The position numbers were made by a program, and so were the translations under genes. Below the pieces are notes generated by a model. That model was not told where the DNA came from and searched no databases. It saw only the letters and a list, made by a program, of their open reading frames with translations. A DNA stretch of 64,000 bases. Origin: Chloroflexi bacterium HGW-Chloroflexi-6 (GTDB lineage Bacteria > Chloroflexota > Anaerolineae > Anaerolineales > Villigracilaceae). Of the stretch, positions 7,978-17,129 are shown one piece after another; the stretch's first letter is position 1; each line of letters begins with the position of its first letter. The stretch is taken from assembly GCA_002840685.1 (NCBI GenBank), contig PHBU01000001.1:372001-436000 (forward strand). The letters are read 5' to 3'.

Positions 7978-9468
7978 TTATTTCATCAACTGGTCGAGCA
8001 CAAGGATACCCCCGCAGGCCAGCAGCGAGAAAAAAACTCCCAGCAATGCAGCAATCCATAAGATGCTGCGGCGCGGCCTGGGGGTGTTTTCATTAATCGG
8101 AAAATCCTTCTCCTCCCCGGCCAGATCGTCCGGGTGTTTCCAGATCGTCCAGAGCAGGTAAGGGATTCCCAGGAAGAATGCACCCAGGGCAAACAACCCA
8201 TCGCTCATCCCCTGGATCAGGTTGCTGAATTCACCGGTATACGCATCGCGGCCGTTGACAAAAAAGACCGTAAAGGCGATCACCAGCAGCGACAGGCCGA
8301 AGACGATCAAAACCCGGCCATTGCGCGGAATGATGACCCCTTCCTGGTTGGCAAAGGAGGCCCCGATGCTCAAAACGGCATGTGCAGTCAGAAAAACGAA
8401 AACCAGCAGGGGCGTAAAGCGCGTAAACAGCGCAAGGGTCACGTCCAGGGCTTCGGCGCTCTGGCTGAACAGGCTGAGCACCACACTCAGGGCAAAGACC
8501 GGTGTGGACAGGGTCACAGTCAGGAAGATGGCCGCCACGCGCGGCGTCCAGCCTTTGGCCAGGGCCGCGATCGGCGCGAGCAAGGTAACCAGCGCCGCAA
8601 CACCCAGATCGACCGCCAGCGCCTCGCCGATGATCATCCAGTCGGGGGCCAGAAAGTAGAGCAAGCCCAGTAAAATGGCATCCAGCCCAAGGTGGGCAAA
8701 AACGATGAACCCTGAAAGCGCGGCCAGCCTCTCAGGGGAGAGGCCCCGGCGCAAACGGAGGGTCACCTTCGAGGCCAGTTTCAATCCCAAATCAACAATG
8801 GTCGCGCCGTAAAACAACCAGAATGGAACGGCAATCACGCTCAACAGGCTGAAAACTCCGTTCAAGTTGCTAACGAAATGCGAGATCCCAAAGCTGGAAA
8901 GCGCGAACAGGCCGAAGAAAAGCGCAAAAATTCCCAGCCACAGGCCAAATTCTAAGATGGGTTTGCTGCTCCAGCCGCTCCATTTACGCGAGAACAGGTA
9001 AACCCCACCGAAACCGAACAGGACGGTCGGGGCAGCCAGACACCAGATCAACATCCCCGCGTCATTTCCCCACGGAGCGGAGAAAAAAACCTGCACTGCA
9101 AACAATCCCCAGACCGGCAGGAATATCCGTTTGCGAGCATCGGTTGCGCCGGTCAGCAGGTAGGCCCAGCCCAGACAAAAGGCCAGACAGGCCAAAATCA
9201 CTGCGATAACCGATGTCTCCACCATTTCAGTGCCGCCCGGCGGGTTGTAAGTAATGAGCGGCGTCCACGGACGCAGGATCTCGATCACCAGCACGCCAAA
9301 GAGCAAAAAGAGCACCGTCAGGTAGCCCAAAACCGTCAGAATGCGCATGCCCAGGGGCAGGCTCTTGAGTTCGATGAGGGTTTCCCCCAGGGGCTCGAGG
9401 TAGAACAGGCGAATCAAACGCAGAAGAAGGATGCCAGGACTGCCGGAGGGTGGAATTTGCTGGGCCAT
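7978..9468 (-). CDS. Polytopic membrane protein of unknown function
   Basis: 496 residues with about 12 hydrophobic helices spread over the whole length and a short polar N-terminus (MAQQIPPSGSPG). A polar loop near the C-terminus (HPDDLAGEEKDFPINENTPRPRR) precedes a last helix. I see no transporter, enzyme or binding motif and do not recognise the family. It ends directly against the cydC stop codon on the other strand, so the two transcripts run into each other. An AGGA before the ATG gives a modest ribosome binding site. The frame is long, GC-rich and rich in membrane segments, so it is clearly a gene. Confidence 0.75.
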   Translation of the reverse strand: MAQQIPPSGSPGILLLRLIRLFYLEPLGETLIELKSLPLGMRILTVLGYLTVLFLLFGVLVIEILRPWTPLITYNPPGGTEMVETSVIAVILACLAFCLGWAYLLTGATDARKRIFLPVWGLFAVQVFFSAPWGNDAGMLIWCLAAPTVLFGFGGVYLFSRKWSGWSSKPILEFGLWLGIFALFFGLFALSSFGISHFVSNLNGVFSLLSVIAVPFWLFYGATIVDLGLKLASKVTLRLRRGLSPERLAALSGFIVFAHLGLDAILLGLLYFLAPDWMIIGEALAVDLGVAALVTLLAPIAALAKGWTPRVAAIFLTVTLSTPVFALSVVLSLFSQSAEALDVTLALFTRFTPLLVFVFLTAHAVLSIGASFANQEGVIIPRNGRVLIVFGLSLLVIAFTVFFVNGRDAYTGEFSNLIQGMSDGLFALGAFFLGIPYLLWTIWKHPDDLAGEEKDFPINENTPRPRRSILWIAALLGVFFSLLACGGILVLDQLMK

Positions 9469-9659
9469 GAGCGTAGATATCCTCTGAATGAATGTGCAAG
9501 CAACTACTTGATTTTACGACATTCAAGAAAAGAACCCAAGACGCTCTTTTGGCTGTTTCCATAAAACGCAACCTTGCGCTGCCGGCGGGGGACAAGTCAT
9601 TTTTTCGACCATTTGTGCTATAATTTTTAGGCTGGCGCTTTCAGCCCGGCCCTTTTTCC

Positions 9660-11990
9660 ATGCCTGTAAAACTTCCCTTTTCGAAAAAAACACCGCCCAA
9701 AGGCAAACCTGCCCCGAAGAGCGAGCACAAACCCCCGACAAAATCTGGCGGCGGAAAGCCCGCGCCCGCGCCCGCAAAAAAAGCGCCGGTTACCGAAAAA
9801 GCGCCCCGCCACCGCACCGCCAAGCCGCCGGAACCACCGCCCCCGCTGATCACCCTTTCGCCAGAGCGGCAGCTCGACCTGCTTGGGATCGGTCTGGCCG
9901 TGGCAGGTGTGATCATGGCCCTGCTTCTGCTGTCATCCAGTAACTCTGTGCTCTCAGGCACGGCAATTTCAGTATTCAATTACCTGTTTGGCTGGGGAGC
10001 TTACATCCTGCCGATCGGCCTGATCCTTTTTGGCATGTGGCTGATTCTGCGCAAAATCGAAACCATTCCGCCGGTCTCGGTCGAACGCGTCACGGGCCTG
10101 CTCATGCTCAGCTTTTGGCTGCTGATCGTCTTCCAGGGCATCAGTGAAAACCCAGACCCGTCCCTGGGATATGGCGGCGGGTGGTTTGGCAGTCTTTTCT
10201 ATCGCTTCTTCGTCGAAAACATCGGAGTGACAGGCCTGATGGCCGTATTGATCGCCTGGCTGTTTATCGGGATTGTGCTTGGCTTCGATATGACCGTTCC
10301 TGAAATCGTTGCCAAACTTAACCCGCTCTGGCTGGCCTTACGCGGAGTATGGCACAGGCTGGTCAGCTTTTTATCAGGGAGACCACGCTCACGCCAGCCT
10401 GTTCAATCGTCGCCGGTAAACGATGGCTTCACCCCGATTCAGGCAACACCGGTTAGTGCACAAACGGTTGCGCCGGGCGGTTTCGCACCCGCCATCATTA
10501 ATGGGCACCCGCACGTTTGGGCCCTGCCCGATATCAAGGATATCCTCGTCCCTGGTTCGGCGCCCAACCAGAACGAAGAATATGTTGAACAGCGCGCCCG
10601 CCTGATCGAAGAAACCCTGGCCTCCTTTGGCGCGCCAGCCCAGGTTGTGGAGATCAATCGCGGCCCCACCATCACCCAGTTTGGCGTCGAGCCACTCTTC
10701 GTCGAGTCGCGCAACGGAAAAATGCGCGTGCGGGTCAGCAAAATCGTTTCGCTGTCTGACGACCTGGCCCTGGCACTGGCCGCGCCGCGCATCCGCATCC
10801 AGGCCCCGGTGCCCGGGCACTCCTACCTCGGCATCGAAGTCCCCAACGAAGAGATGACTGTCGTGGCTTTGCGCGACCTGATCGAAAGCGAAGCCTTCCG
10901 TCGCAGCCGCAAACCTCTGTCATTCGCGCTCGGCCAGGATGTTTCCGGCCACCCGATCGGCGCAGACCTGGCCTCCATGCCACACCTGCTGATCGCCGGC
11001 ACGACCGGTTCTGGTAAATCGGTGTGTGTCAATTCGATTCTCTCCTGCATGCTCCTGCACAACACTCCCGACGATCTGCGACTGGTGCTGGTTGACCCCA
11101 AGCGCGTTGAACTGACCGGCTATAACGGCATTCCTCATTTGCTTTCGCCGGTCGTTGTCGAAATGGAAAAAGTCATCGCCTCGTTGCAATGGATGACGCG
11201 CGAAATGGATCGCCGTTATCACCAGTTTGCCCAGGTAGGCGCGCGCAACATCCAGGATTACAACGCGCGCATGAAAACCGACGGCCAGAAACGCCTGCCC
11301 TACCTGGTGGTGGTCATCGACGAGTTGGCCGACCTGATGCTGCTGGCCCCCGATGAAACCGAACGCACCATCACCCGCCTGGCCCAACTGGCGCGCGCCA
11401 CCGGCATCCACCTGATCCTGGCCACCCAGCGCCCCTCGGTGGATGTTGTCACCGGCCTGATCAAAGCCAACTTCCCGGCGCGCGTGGCCTTTGCGGTTGC
11501 ATCCAACACCGACAGCCGCGTCATCCTCGACCAGCCCGGCGCAGAACGCCTGCTCGGTCGCGGCGATATGCTCTATCAAGCTCCCGACGCCCCGGCCCCG
11601 GTCCGTTTGCAGGGTGTCTTCGTCTCAGATATCGAAATTCACCACCTGGTCGATTTCTGGCGCGCCCAGGCCGGGCTGGCCCAGCCCACCGTTCCGGGCG
11701 GCCCTGTTGATGCCGCCGGCAACAACCTGCCGCTCAAGCAAATTCCCATCTGGGACGAAATGCCCGCGGAACAAGGCGACCCGCTTTACAGCGAATCGGT
11801 TGACCTCGTCCGCCGCGAAGGTCGGGCCTCGGTTTCGATGCTCCAGCGCAAACTGCGCATCGGCTACACCCGCGCTGCCCGGCTGGTCGATAAAATGGAA
11901 GAAAAAGGCGTGATCGGCAACCCGGAAGATGCCACCGGAGTGCGCCGGGTGCTCGATTATGGCCCCGCAGGCCCGCCCAAAGAGAAATAA
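9660..11990 (+). CDS. ftsK: DNA translocase FtsK/SpoIIIE
   Basis: 776 residues. A basic Pro/Lys-rich N-terminus (to about 65) is followed by four membrane helices (about 75-205), a short linker, and the alpha/beta motor. Walker A is GTTGSGKSVCVN at about 447 and Walker B is LVVVIDELADLM at about 549; ATQRPSVDVVTGLIKANFPARVAF is the usual family stretch. The C-terminal winged-helix gamma domain (SVSMLQRKLRIGYTRAARLVD, about 715-770) reads KOPS-type sequences. The protein pumps chromosomal DNA through the closing septum and works with XerCD at dif. A TATAAT at about 9615 lies 40 nt upstream. The ATG at 9660 has no clear ribosome binding site. Confidence 0.93.
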   Translation: MPVKLPFSKKTPPKGKPAPKSEHKPPTKSGGGKPAPAPAKKAPVTEKAPRHRTAKPPEPPPPLITLSPERQLDLLGIGLAVAGVIMALLLLSSSNSVLSGTAISVFNYLFGWGAYILPIGLILFGMWLILRKIETIPPVSVERVTGLLMLSFWLLIVFQGISENPDPSLGYGGGWFGSLFYRFFVENIGVTGLMAVLIAWLFIGIVLGFDMTVPEIVAKLNPLWLALRGVWHRLVSFLSGRPRSRQPVQSSPVNDGFTPIQATPVSAQTVAPGGFAPAIINGHPHVWALPDIKDILVPGSAPNQNEEYVEQRARLIEETLASFGAPAQVVEINRGPTITQFGVEPLFVESRNGKMRVRVSKIVSLSDDLALALAAPRIRIQAPVPGHSYLGIEVPNEEMTVVALRDLIESEAFRRSRKPLSFALGQDVSGHPIGADLASMPHLLIAGTTGSGKSVCVNSILSCMLLHNTPDDLRLVLVDPKRVELTGYNGIPHLLSPVVVEMEKVIASLQWMTREMDRRYHQFAQVGARNIQDYNARMKTDGQKRLPYLVVVIDELADLMLLAPDETERTITRLAQLARATGIHLILATQRPSVDVVTGLIKANFPARVAFAVASNTDSRVILDQPGAERLLGRGDMLYQAPDAPAPVRLQGVFVSDIEIHHLVDFWRAQAGLAQPTVPGGPVDAAGNNLPLKQIPIWDEMPAEQGDPLYSESVDLVRREGRASVSMLQRKLRIGYTRAARLVDKMEEKGVIGNPEDATGVRRVLDYGPAGPPKEK

Positions 11991-12003
11991 GTCCATCAGC
12001 AGG

Positions 12004-12009
12004 TATAAT
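12004..12009 (+). promoter_or_regulatory. -10 element for a leaderless foldase transcript
   Basis: TATAAT with 7 nt to the ATG at 12017. Confidence 0.6.
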
Positions 12010-12016
12010 CGGGGGA

Positions 12017-12913
12017 ATGTCCACTCTGAAAAAATTACCGTTGATTCTGTTCATCTTTTTGCTGGCTGCTTGTTCCGCTACACCAGCCGGGACACTTTCC
12101 ACCCCCAGCCCGCCCGCCGTTATCGAAACCAGCACCGTTTCACCACCGACAGCCACATCCGTGCCGATGGCGTTTACCGTTAACGGCGACGGATTGCCCC
12201 TTGTTGAATTCGAAGCCGAACTGGAGCGTTACCGCCAGTCCCAAACCGCTCTCGGGCGTGAAGTCAGCGATGAACAGGCCCGCCAGACCGTGCTCGACGA
12301 TCTGATCTCGCAGTTTCTGCTGGCCCAGGCCGCTCGAGAAGCCGGATTCAATCTCGAAGAAAGCGCCCTGCAGGAGCGGATCGACTCTTTAACGGCCCAA
12401 CTCGGCGGCCCGGACTCGCTCTCAGCCTGGCAGCAAGCCCACGGATACGATGAGGCAGGCCTGCGGGTTGCGTTGAAACGTTCCATAGAATCCGCCTGGA
12501 TGCGCGACCAGATCATTTCCAGCGTACCCCCTACCATAGAACAGGTACACGTCCGCCAGATTTTGACCTATAATCAAGAGGATGCCGAGCGCGCCAAAGC
12601 CCGACTGGATGAAGGTACCGATTTTGACGAACTGGCCGCGCTCTATGACCCCGCCACGCGCGGCGATATCGGCTGGTTCCCGCGCGGCTTTCTGGATTTA
12701 CAAACCATCGAAGAGACTGCTTTCACGCTCGAAGAGAACACCATCAGCGGCATCCTTTCAACCGAGGTTGGTTTTCATATCATCAAAGTCATCGAACGTG
12801 ATCCCGCCCGACCGCTGGCCTTCGATGCCCTGCTGGTTTTGCAAGCCAAAGCGCTTGAAAGCTGGGTGGAAGATCAGCGCTCCCAAAATGAAATTGTCAT
12901 TTTGGTAAAATGA
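12017..12913 (+). CDS. Parvulin-type peptidyl-prolyl isomerase lipoprotein (PrsA/SurA-like)
   Basis: 298 residues. A lipoprotein signal with lipobox LLAAC (Cys at about 19) is followed by a Thr/Pro-rich stalk. Next comes a SurA_N-like helical domain (about 55-170; NGDGLPLVEFEAELERYRQS and LDDLISQFLLAQAAREAGF). A parvulin domain (about 178-265) follows, with the marker segments VRQILTY, GDIGWFPRG and EVGFHIIKVIE. Such proteins catalyse prolyl isomerisation and help secreted proteins fold on the outer face of the membrane. It is the first gene of a colinear group reaching 17069, and its own -10 predicts a leaderless message. Confidence 0.85.
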   Translation: MSTLKKLPLILFIFLLAACSATPAGTLSTPSPPAVIETSTVSPPTATSVPMAFTVNGDGLPLVEFEAELERYRQSQTALGREVSDEQARQTVLDDLISQFLLAQAAREAGFNLEESALQERIDSLTAQLGGPDSLSAWQQAHGYDEAGLRVALKRSIESAWMRDQIISSVPPTIEQVHVRQILTYNQEDAERAKARLDEGTDFDELAALYDPATRGDIGWFPRGFLDLQTIEETAFTLEENTISGILSTEVGFHIIKVIERDPARPLAFDALLVLQAKALESWVEDQRSQNEIVILVK

Positions 12914-12937
12914 GATTACGTTTTACAGGAGCAATGC

Positions 12938-13693
12938 ATGAGTCCAACTGCCTCCAAAAAATCAAAAAGTGTGCGCGGCAAAAAACGCAATTCAGATGGC
13001 CTGTATAACATCCTGACGATTGTCTTTCTTCTGGCAACCATCGGCATTTGCGGGGTGGTTTTCAGCATCTTTGCCAACCCATACTCAGCCATCAACCCCT
13101 TTCCGCCAAACACCCCCATTCCGCCAACCATCACCCCAACCATCACCCCGCTCATGCCAGATGCAACCTGGACTCCTGAGCCGACCCCTATCCTGACCGA
13201 AACCAGCACGCCTCGCCCAACCTTTACGATTGAGCCGACCAATACTTCGTTTGTGATGGTCACGCCCAGCACGGCCACAAACACCGCATCCCCCACTCGC
13301 ACAGTCCGTCCGACAGGCGTGCCTTACGGAACAACCGTCCAATTTTTCGACAGCACCACCTTCCGCCCTGAAAGCAGCTGCGGAGACTTTCTGGTTGCCG
13401 GACAGGCGCTCGATTCCAAGAACAATCACGTTATCGGGCTGATCGTCAAACTGGGGGGCAGCCTGCCGGGCAAATCCTTCAACCCGGTTCTGACCACCCT
13501 GACCGGCATCGTGCCAGCCTATGGCCAGAGCGGTTTCGAGTTTGCCCTTGGAATTCCACCCGTAACCAGCACCAAAACCATTTGGGTTCAATTATTCGAC
13601 CAATCTGGCGCGCCACTTTCAGAGCAACTTTACCTGACAACATCCGGTGATTGCAACAAGAACCTGATCCTGGTACGTTTCAAGCAGCGTTAA
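12938..13693 (+). CDS. Membrane-anchored stalked extracytoplasmic protein, unknown function
   Basis: 251 residues. A basic cytoplasmic tail (KKSKSVRGKKRN) is followed by one membrane helix (about 25-47), then about 75 residues of Thr/Pro-rich stalk (PTITPTITP and similar). A compact C-terminal domain (about 130-251) contains two cysteines, in SSCGDF and SGDCNKN, that could pair. The stalk-plus-head plan is common in surface proteins of Chloroflexota. AGGAG 6 nt before the ATG supports the start. It lies 24 nt after the foldase gene and is probably cotranscribed. No known domain was recognised in the head. Confidence 0.65.
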   Translation: MSPTASKKSKSVRGKKRNSDGLYNILTIVFLLATIGICGVVFSIFANPYSAINPFPPNTPIPPTITPTITPLMPDATWTPEPTPILTETSTPRPTFTIEPTNTSFVMVTPSTATNTASPTRTVRPTGVPYGTTVQFFDSTTFRPESSCGDFLVAGQALDSKNNHVIGLIVKLGGSLPGKSFNPVLTTLTGIVPAYGQSGFEFALGIPPVTSTKTIWVQLFDQSGAPLSEQLYLTTSGDCNKNLILVRFKQR

Positions 13694-13720
13694 CTTTCAA
13701 AGCCAAATGTCAGGCAACCT

Positions 13721-16042
13721 ATGAGCACCCTCGACCTGAACCTGCTGAGCCTGCACCGCATCAAAGGCCAGGAAATGCCAGCCTTGCCTGGCTTGCTGGC
13801 CCAAAGTCCGCCCAAACGCACGGCGCGCGGGCGTGAGAATGACCGCCTGCTGATCTATCTCAATCTGGCTGGCAACATTCCATATTCCAATGATGAATAT
13901 GCCCAGGTAACAGCCAAGCTGGCCGAGCGCTTTTATCAAACCAGCGGCTCACTGACCTTCGCGCTCAAATCAAGTATCGAAACCCTGAACGCCGTGCTGG
14001 CCGAACGCAACATGAAAACCACGGGGCAGGGCAAATACTCGATCGGTGTGCTGGTCATGGCCGCCCTGCGCGGCGATCTGCTCTACATCGTGCAGGCCGG
14101 GCCGACCCGCGTCCACTGGCTGGGCATCAACGGCACAAAACACTTTTACGACCCCAGTCTGGCAGGCAAGGGTCTCGGCCTGAGCCAGAACACGCGTATG
14201 TACTTTGCCCAGGCCCAACTCAACCCCGGCGATTTGCTGGTAATGAACGCCAATCAGCCCAAGGAATGGGAAACCGCTCTCGAAGAACGCGGCCCTGGGT
14301 CGCTCGACAGCCTGCAGCGCAGGTTGACCACCGTCACCAGCGATAGCCTGAACGCGGTGCTGATCTCAGCCGTCGAGGGCATGGGTGAACTCAACATGGT
14401 GCGGCCCGCGTCAGCTATAAAAAGCGAAGCGCCGCCCATCGTCAGCCCGGCATTTTCTCCGCCGCCGGAGCCGATCAGCATCCCGGAGCTTGACGACAGC
14501 GCATCACCCGTTACCAATTTCCCGTTACGGGAAACCAGATCCACATCCGAATTTACCCCGGCACCGCAAGCTATTCCCGTTTCGATGCCGGTCTCAGAGC
14601 CGCAGCCTGCTCCCGCGTCTAAGGCTGTTCCCCGTTCGCGCAGCATGCGCGCCCCCGAAAACAAATCCCTGCTAACCCCCGAACACCGCACCCAAATGGT
14701 GCATGTTGGCCGCCGCTCTGCGCGCTGGATGGCGCAGGCGATCCATGCCACGCGTGATTTTTCACGCGCCACAAAAGAACGCATCGAAAAACTGGCCCCG
14801 CGCCTGCTGCCTCAAGAAGAAGACCAGGCCGAATCGCAGCTGCCCATCCCCTGGATGGCCTTTATTGCAGTTGTTATTCCCATCCTGGTTGTGGTGATCG
14901 CCACTACGATTTATTTTGACCTGGGCGTCCCGGCGCTGTTTGATGCCAATTATGCGCTGGCCCTCGAAGCCGCCTCACAGACCCAAAACCTGACCGACCC
15001 GTCAGAACTGCGGCTAAAATGGCAGGCCACCTTGTTCCACCTCGATCAGGCCGAACAACACCAGATCACCCAAAACTCTGCCCGGCTGCGACGTGATGCC
15101 CAGTCTGCACTGGATGCGCTCGACCGGGTGGAAAGGGTCACATACCGACCTGCTTTTAATAACCCGCTGGGAACCAATACGCACATCAGCCATATGGCTG
15201 CCTCTGATTTTGACCTGTACCTGCTCAACAGCACGGATGGCAGTGTTCTGCGCGCAATCCAAAACGGCAGTTATTACACGCTGCAAGACTTCAACTGCAA
15301 GCCTGGCAGCTACGATGGCATCACGGTCGGCCCATTGATAGATATCATGGCCCTGCCACGCACCAGCCCTGGCGGCGTGACCCTGATGGGCATGGACGTT
15401 TCGGGTAATTTGCTATACTGCTCCCCCGGCCAGTCTCCAACAGCAGCTTTCCTGGCCCGGCCCAGCACAGACTGGAAGGGAAATGATGCCTTCACCTACG
15501 ATGCGGGCACATTGTACGTACTCGATGCCCGGGCCAATGCTGTTTGGACCTATACCGGCCAACCCGGTTCTTCTTTTTCTGATCCCTTCTTCTTCTTCGA
15601 GCAGGATGTTCCCCGCTTGACAGATGCAATTAGCATGGCCGTCAGCGGTGACGATTTATACATCCTGCATGGCGATGGGCATCTGACCACCTGTACTTAT
15701 AGTCGCATTTCCACATCTCCCACACGTTGCGCTGATCCCACCATCCTAACTGATACCCGGCCCGGCTATCAGGGTGGAGCAACCCTGACCGATGGAATTT
15801 TCTCGCAAATTTTCTTTACCCAGGCGCCCAGCCCGGCGGTCAACCTACTGGAACCAAACACCCGCTCCATATTTCGATTTAGTCCGCGCTCGCTTGAATT
15901 ACAAAACCTGATCCGCAGTCTGGAAGGCAAAGATGATCCGCTGCCTCAAGGCCTGCCCATCACAGCAATAACCTTCAGCCCCAACAATGTGTTATTTGTG
16001 CTGGCAGGCGGCCAAGTCTACTTCACGGCCAGCACGCCTTGA
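13721..16042 (+). CDS. PP2C-like domain, membrane helix and extracellular beta-propeller-like protein
   Basis: 773 residues. Residues 1-230 resemble a PP2C/SpoIIE-type phosphatase fold (LLYIVQAGPTRVHWLG matches the usual vaNvGDSRayL strand pair; LNPGDLLVMNAN the GDxllLcSDG strand). The metal-binding aspartates are not preserved, so it is probably a non-catalytic or highly divergent phosphatase domain. A Ser/Pro-rich linker (235-340) leads to one membrane helix (about 385-405, WMAFIAVVIPILVVVIATTIYF). A large extracytoplasmic part (410-773) has repeated YLL-N-G and LYVLDARANAVW segments like a beta-propeller. It sits third in the envelope gene group. The job is unknown; it may link cytoplasmic signalling to an outside propeller. 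Confidence 0.6.
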   Translation: MSTLDLNLLSLHRIKGQEMPALPGLLAQSPPKRTARGRENDRLLIYLNLAGNIPYSNDEYAQVTAKLAERFYQTSGSLTFALKSSIETLNAVLAERNMKTTGQGKYSIGVLVMAALRGDLLYIVQAGPTRVHWLGINGTKHFYDPSLAGKGLGLSQNTRMYFAQAQLNPGDLLVMNANQPKEWETALEERGPGSLDSLQRRLTTVTSDSLNAVLISAVEGMGELNMVRPASAIKSEAPPIVSPAFSPPPEPISIPELDDSASPVTNFPLRETRSTSEFTPAPQAIPVSMPVSEPQPAPASKAVPRSRSMRAPENKSLLTPEHRTQMVHVGRRSARWMAQAIHATRDFSRATKERIEKLAPRLLPQEEDQAESQLPIPWMAFIAVVIPILVVVIATTIYFDLGVPALFDANYALALEAASQTQNLTDPSELRLKWQATLFHLDQAEQHQITQNSARLRRDAQSALDALDRVERVTYRPAFNNPLGTNTHISHMAASDFDLYLLNSTDGSVLRAIQNGSYYTLQDFNCKPGSYDGITVGPLIDIMALPRTSPGGVTLMGMDVSGNLLYCSPGQSPTAAFLARPSTDWKGNDAFTYDAGTLYVLDARANAVWTYTGQPGSSFSDPFFFFEQDVPRLTDAISMAVSGDDLYILHGDGHLTTCTYSRISTSPTRCADPTILTDTRPGYQGGATLTDGIFSQIFFTQAPSPAVNLLEPNTRSIFRFSPRSLELQNLIRSLEGKDDPLPQGLPITAITFSPNNVLFVLAGGQVYFTASTP

Positions 16043-16058
16043 AACGTTAGGAGTTCCT

Positions 16059-17069
16059 ATGAAGAGTCTGATCGACTTTATTTTGTCACTCCTGGGTAGA
16101 AAAAAGACCCAACCGGTCACGCCGCAGCCAACCCCGCCCGTAGTCAACACAAGCCCCCAACCTGCCGCAATTGTCAGCCGAAAAGTGCTGATGATCGTTT
16201 ACGACCCCATCGTCGATGCCACAACCGGAAAAAAACTCTCACAAAAGATGAACTGGCCGCGCGTAGACAACCTGAGCGCGGAGTTCATCTCAGATATCCT
16301 CGAAACCAGCGGCGGATTAGCGCGTTATCAAATTGTTGACCGGGTCGAAATCAATGAATTCCCCCTCAAAGCAGACGGATTCCGCTATACAGCCCAGTCT
16401 TACAGCGAGGTCGTTGCGGGTACCGTCCAGCATCACCAGCCGGACCTGTTTCACTACGATGACTTTCTTCAGCGTTTCAACATCCTGCAACGGGTTGGGG
16501 CCAATCAAATTGATGAAGTATGGGTGTTTGCCTTCCCCTATGCGGGTCTTTATGAATCAACCATGGGTGGCCTGGGTGCATTCTGGTGCAACTCCCAGCC
16601 TTTGGCGCGCACCTTCAGTTGCCCGCGTCGCTTTGTGATCATGGGCTTTTCTTACGAGCGCGGCATCGGCGAAATGCTCGAAAGTTTCGGTCACCGCGCC
16701 GAAGCAACCATGGAAAAAGTATTCGCGCGCGAAACCCCGGAGCGCAATCTCTGGCATAAGTTCGTTCGCTACGATAAAAGCCATCCCGGCCAGTCTGAAT
16801 GCGGCAATATTCACTTTGCGCCCAACAGTGAACGCGATTATGACTGGGGCAATATGCGGCTGGTGAACAGCCATTGCGACGACTGGTATCAATTCCCCAA
16901 TCTGAGTGGCGCGACCAGGCAAGTTAACGCCAACGATTGGGGCAACGGTGATATCCGCGCACATCATAAGTGGTGGCTAAAGCATTTTCCCAAAGTTGGC
17001 GGACGCACGAATGGTATTTCCAATAACTGGTGGCAATACATTCTGGACCCCAACCGGCTTTCGATATAA
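16059..17069 (+). CDS. Protein of unknown function with short linker N-terminus
   Basis: 336 residues from ATG at 16059, chosen because TAGGAG lies 6 nt upstream; an in-frame start 72 nt earlier overlaps the previous gene. A hydrophobic N-terminal segment (SLIDFILSLLG) is followed by a Pro/Thr linker to about residue 45 and a globular domain (about 45-336) rich in Trp, His and Tyr. Notable segments are MGFSYERGIGEMLESFGHRAEATM and a C-terminal NDWGNGDIRAHHKWWLKHFPK. The E/H/H/E-rich central segment could bind metal, but no protease motif is clear. I do not recognise the family. It is last in the colinear group that starts at 12017, and is followed by a terminator. Confidence 0.65.
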   Translation: MKSLIDFILSLLGRKKTQPVTPQPTPPVVNTSPQPAAIVSRKVLMIVYDPIVDATTGKKLSQKMNWPRVDNLSAEFISDILETSGGLARYQIVDRVEINEFPLKADGFRYTAQSYSEVVAGTVQHHQPDLFHYDDFLQRFNILQRVGANQIDEVWVFAFPYAGLYESTMGGLGAFWCNSQPLARTFSCPRRFVIMGFSYERGIGEMLESFGHRAEATMEKVFARETPERNLWHKFVRYDKSHPGQSECGNIHFAPNSERDYDWGNMRLVNSHCDDWYQFPNLSGATRQVNANDWGNGDIRAHHKWWLKHFPKVGGRTNGISNNWWQYILDPNRLSI

Positions 17070-17075
17070 ACAGAG

Positions 17076-17117
17076 AATCAAAAAGGCGAACCTGGTATGA
17101 CGGTTCGCCTTTTGATT
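17076..17117. terminator. Bidirectional terminator between converging genes
   Basis: The arms at 17076-17092 (ending GGCGAACC) and 17102-17117 (starting GGTTCGCC) pair almost perfectly. A-rich and T-rich flanks make it usable from both sides. Confidence 0.85.
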
Positions 17118-17129
17118 CGGGCAGACAAT

